Positions 40,496 through 41,394 of a stretch of 41,394 bases of DNA are shown here, piece after piece (the first letter of the stretch is position 1; each line of letters begins with the position of its first letter). The DNA comes from Fragilaria crotonensis. Its lineage: Eukaryota; Bacillariophyta; Fragilariophyceae; Fragilariales; Fragilariaceae. The position numbers and the translations under genes are program-made. The stretch spans positions 1-41,394 of the forward strand of contig JAKSYS010000569.1 of NCBI GenBank assembly GCA_022925895.1. Reading direction: 5' to 3'. The notes below the pieces were generated by a model. The model was not told the DNA's origin and did not search any database. It was given only the letters and a program-made list of their open reading frames with translations.

Positions 40496-41394
40496 TTATG
40501 GAGCTTGAGGCGACGGCGAAAATGAGCCCAAGTCATCAGAGTATTGCATAGCTGCTTCCAGACCGCCTCGAACAATCTGGCGGGCCACAAACAGACTCAA
40601 GTCCTTCTCGTTCCAATACGCGCTGTGCGCATTCAACGCCGCCACATATTCATTGGCACTTTCAATCTCACGTTCCTGCAACATGTAATCGATCCGTCGT
40701 CCGTGATTGAGCGATCCGCACATGGCTTGACGAGGCATGTCGCCGCCACTATCAGAGGCGCTGTCCGAGACTTCGTCATCGCCATATAATCCATCGAGGA
40801 GTCGAGCAGTCCGACTGCAGTCATTTGGGCTTCACGACTTCAATGACATGTTGCTGTGTCTTGATCGTTTCGTCCAGAAACTTCTTCCAGATGCGCTTCG
40901 TTTGGTATTGGACTCGAAAGCCACCGTTCCAGTGTGTCACAATGCGTGGTTCCACATCAGCATTGCGACTATCAATCAAAGGTTCGATGCGATAGGCAAC
41001 GGGATCGTAGGGGTGGAAGATGTTGAACACATTCCTGCAGCCGGTCAACTCATAATCAGAGTGCAAAGGCTCGTGAGGATTCCGAATCATGAGAAAGACT
41101 GCAATCGGAGACCCCAAGAAGAAGACGTTTTGAACTGGAAAGGAAAGCTGAGGATACGAGCTAATCGCGGGGCTCTGAACGTCGCTTTGAATTGATAATT
41201 GGGGATGGTCAAATTGCACTGGGTGTTCTCTATTCAAACGTGGTGAATACGTTTCGGGACTGTGCACTTCGGGAGGTGCGACTTGGTTGTCGAGAATATC
41301 CCACGTGATGATGGATCCCAATGAATGGCCAATCACGGATATATTGCCTTCAAATCCAGTCAAGTCTCGGAAAGTCTCGACAACGATATTCATC
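40496..41394 (-). CDS. DDHD-domain phospholipase, 3' part, one frame break
   Basis: The gene enters from the right edge. The first visible frame has the lipase nucleophile motif GHSLGS (about 41320-41340), then FFLGSPIAVFLMIRN, NIFHPYDPVAYRIEPLI and the conserved tail toward VIEVVKP, and stops at 40821. The DDHD end continues one frame over: LLDGLYGDDEVSDSASDSGG, GSLNHGRRIDYMLQE and ALNAHSAYWNEKDLSLFVAR, ending at 40496. One extra base near 40825-40832 (CCCAAAT) would explain this. The family includes PA-preferring phospholipase A1 and Sec23-interacting proteins acting at ER/Golgi membranes. The N-terminus lies outside the window. Confidence 0.87.

Noticed and set aside
1-41394. tRNA or rRNA genes
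   Set aside because: I looked for T-loop-like GGTTCGAATCC patterns with matching stems and for conserved rRNA stretches and found none by eye; a covariance-model scan would be decisive.

Overview
The window looks like nuclear DNA of a photosynthetic stramenopile, most likely a pennate diatom. The evidence is: Copia-type retrotransposons with the HVDD reverse-transcriptase motif; a CP12-like protein with a signal peptide ending in the 'SAF' plastid-import motif typical of diatoms; short GT-AG introns; tandem single-pass membrane LRR proteins; and intergenic DNA rich in GTAC. I cannot name the species; a raphid pennate such as Seminavis is a guess.

Layout. 1-2.5 kb: a broken paralogue followed by an intact copy of an unrecognised acidic protein. 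2.8-4.5 kb (-): a metallophosphoesterase with two frame breaks. 4.7-10.8 kb: a 6.1-kb Copia element with 471-bp LTRs that differ at one base. 11.7-12.7 kb (-): two CP12-like genes separated by a 9-bp minisatellite. 13.6-16.5 kb (+): a mitochondrial SUV3-type RNA helicase, convergent with an unrecognised, possibly mitochondrial, gene at 16.5-17.6 kb (-). 18.4-18.7 kb (+): spliceosomal Sm protein F, whose first coding exon is only the ATG. 19.5-25.9 kb: a tandem duplication of a four-exon membrane LRR gene (-), with a fragment of an oxygenase gene between the copies. 26.5-32.3 kb: a second, 5.8-kb Copia-like element with LTRs of about 110 bp and Gag and Pol in one frame separated by a single UGA; it is inserted in a coiled-coil gene or gene remnant. 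32.9-36.3 kb: mostly unrecognised sequence. 36.4-37.5 kb (+): a secreted 2-oxoglutarate/Fe(II) oxygenase, the parent of the fragment at 23 kb. 38.4-40.4 kb (+): a DUF300/TMEM184-type membrane protein. 40.5 kb to the right edge (-): the 3' part of a DDHD-domain phospholipase gene.

The genes do not form an operon or a shared pathway. Plastid regulation (CP12), mitochondrial RNA turnover (SUV3), splicing (SmF), surface proteins (LRR, DUF300), lipid metabolism (DDHD) and protein hydroxylation (2OG oxygenase) sit side by side, as expected for a compact eukaryotic genome. Mobile elements make up roughly 30% of the window. Many otherwise convincing genes carry one- or two-base frame breaks, while other long frames (Pol of the second element, DUF300, the oxygenase) are clean. 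Uncorrected assembly indels and genuine decay both remain possible, and each entry says which junctions are affected.
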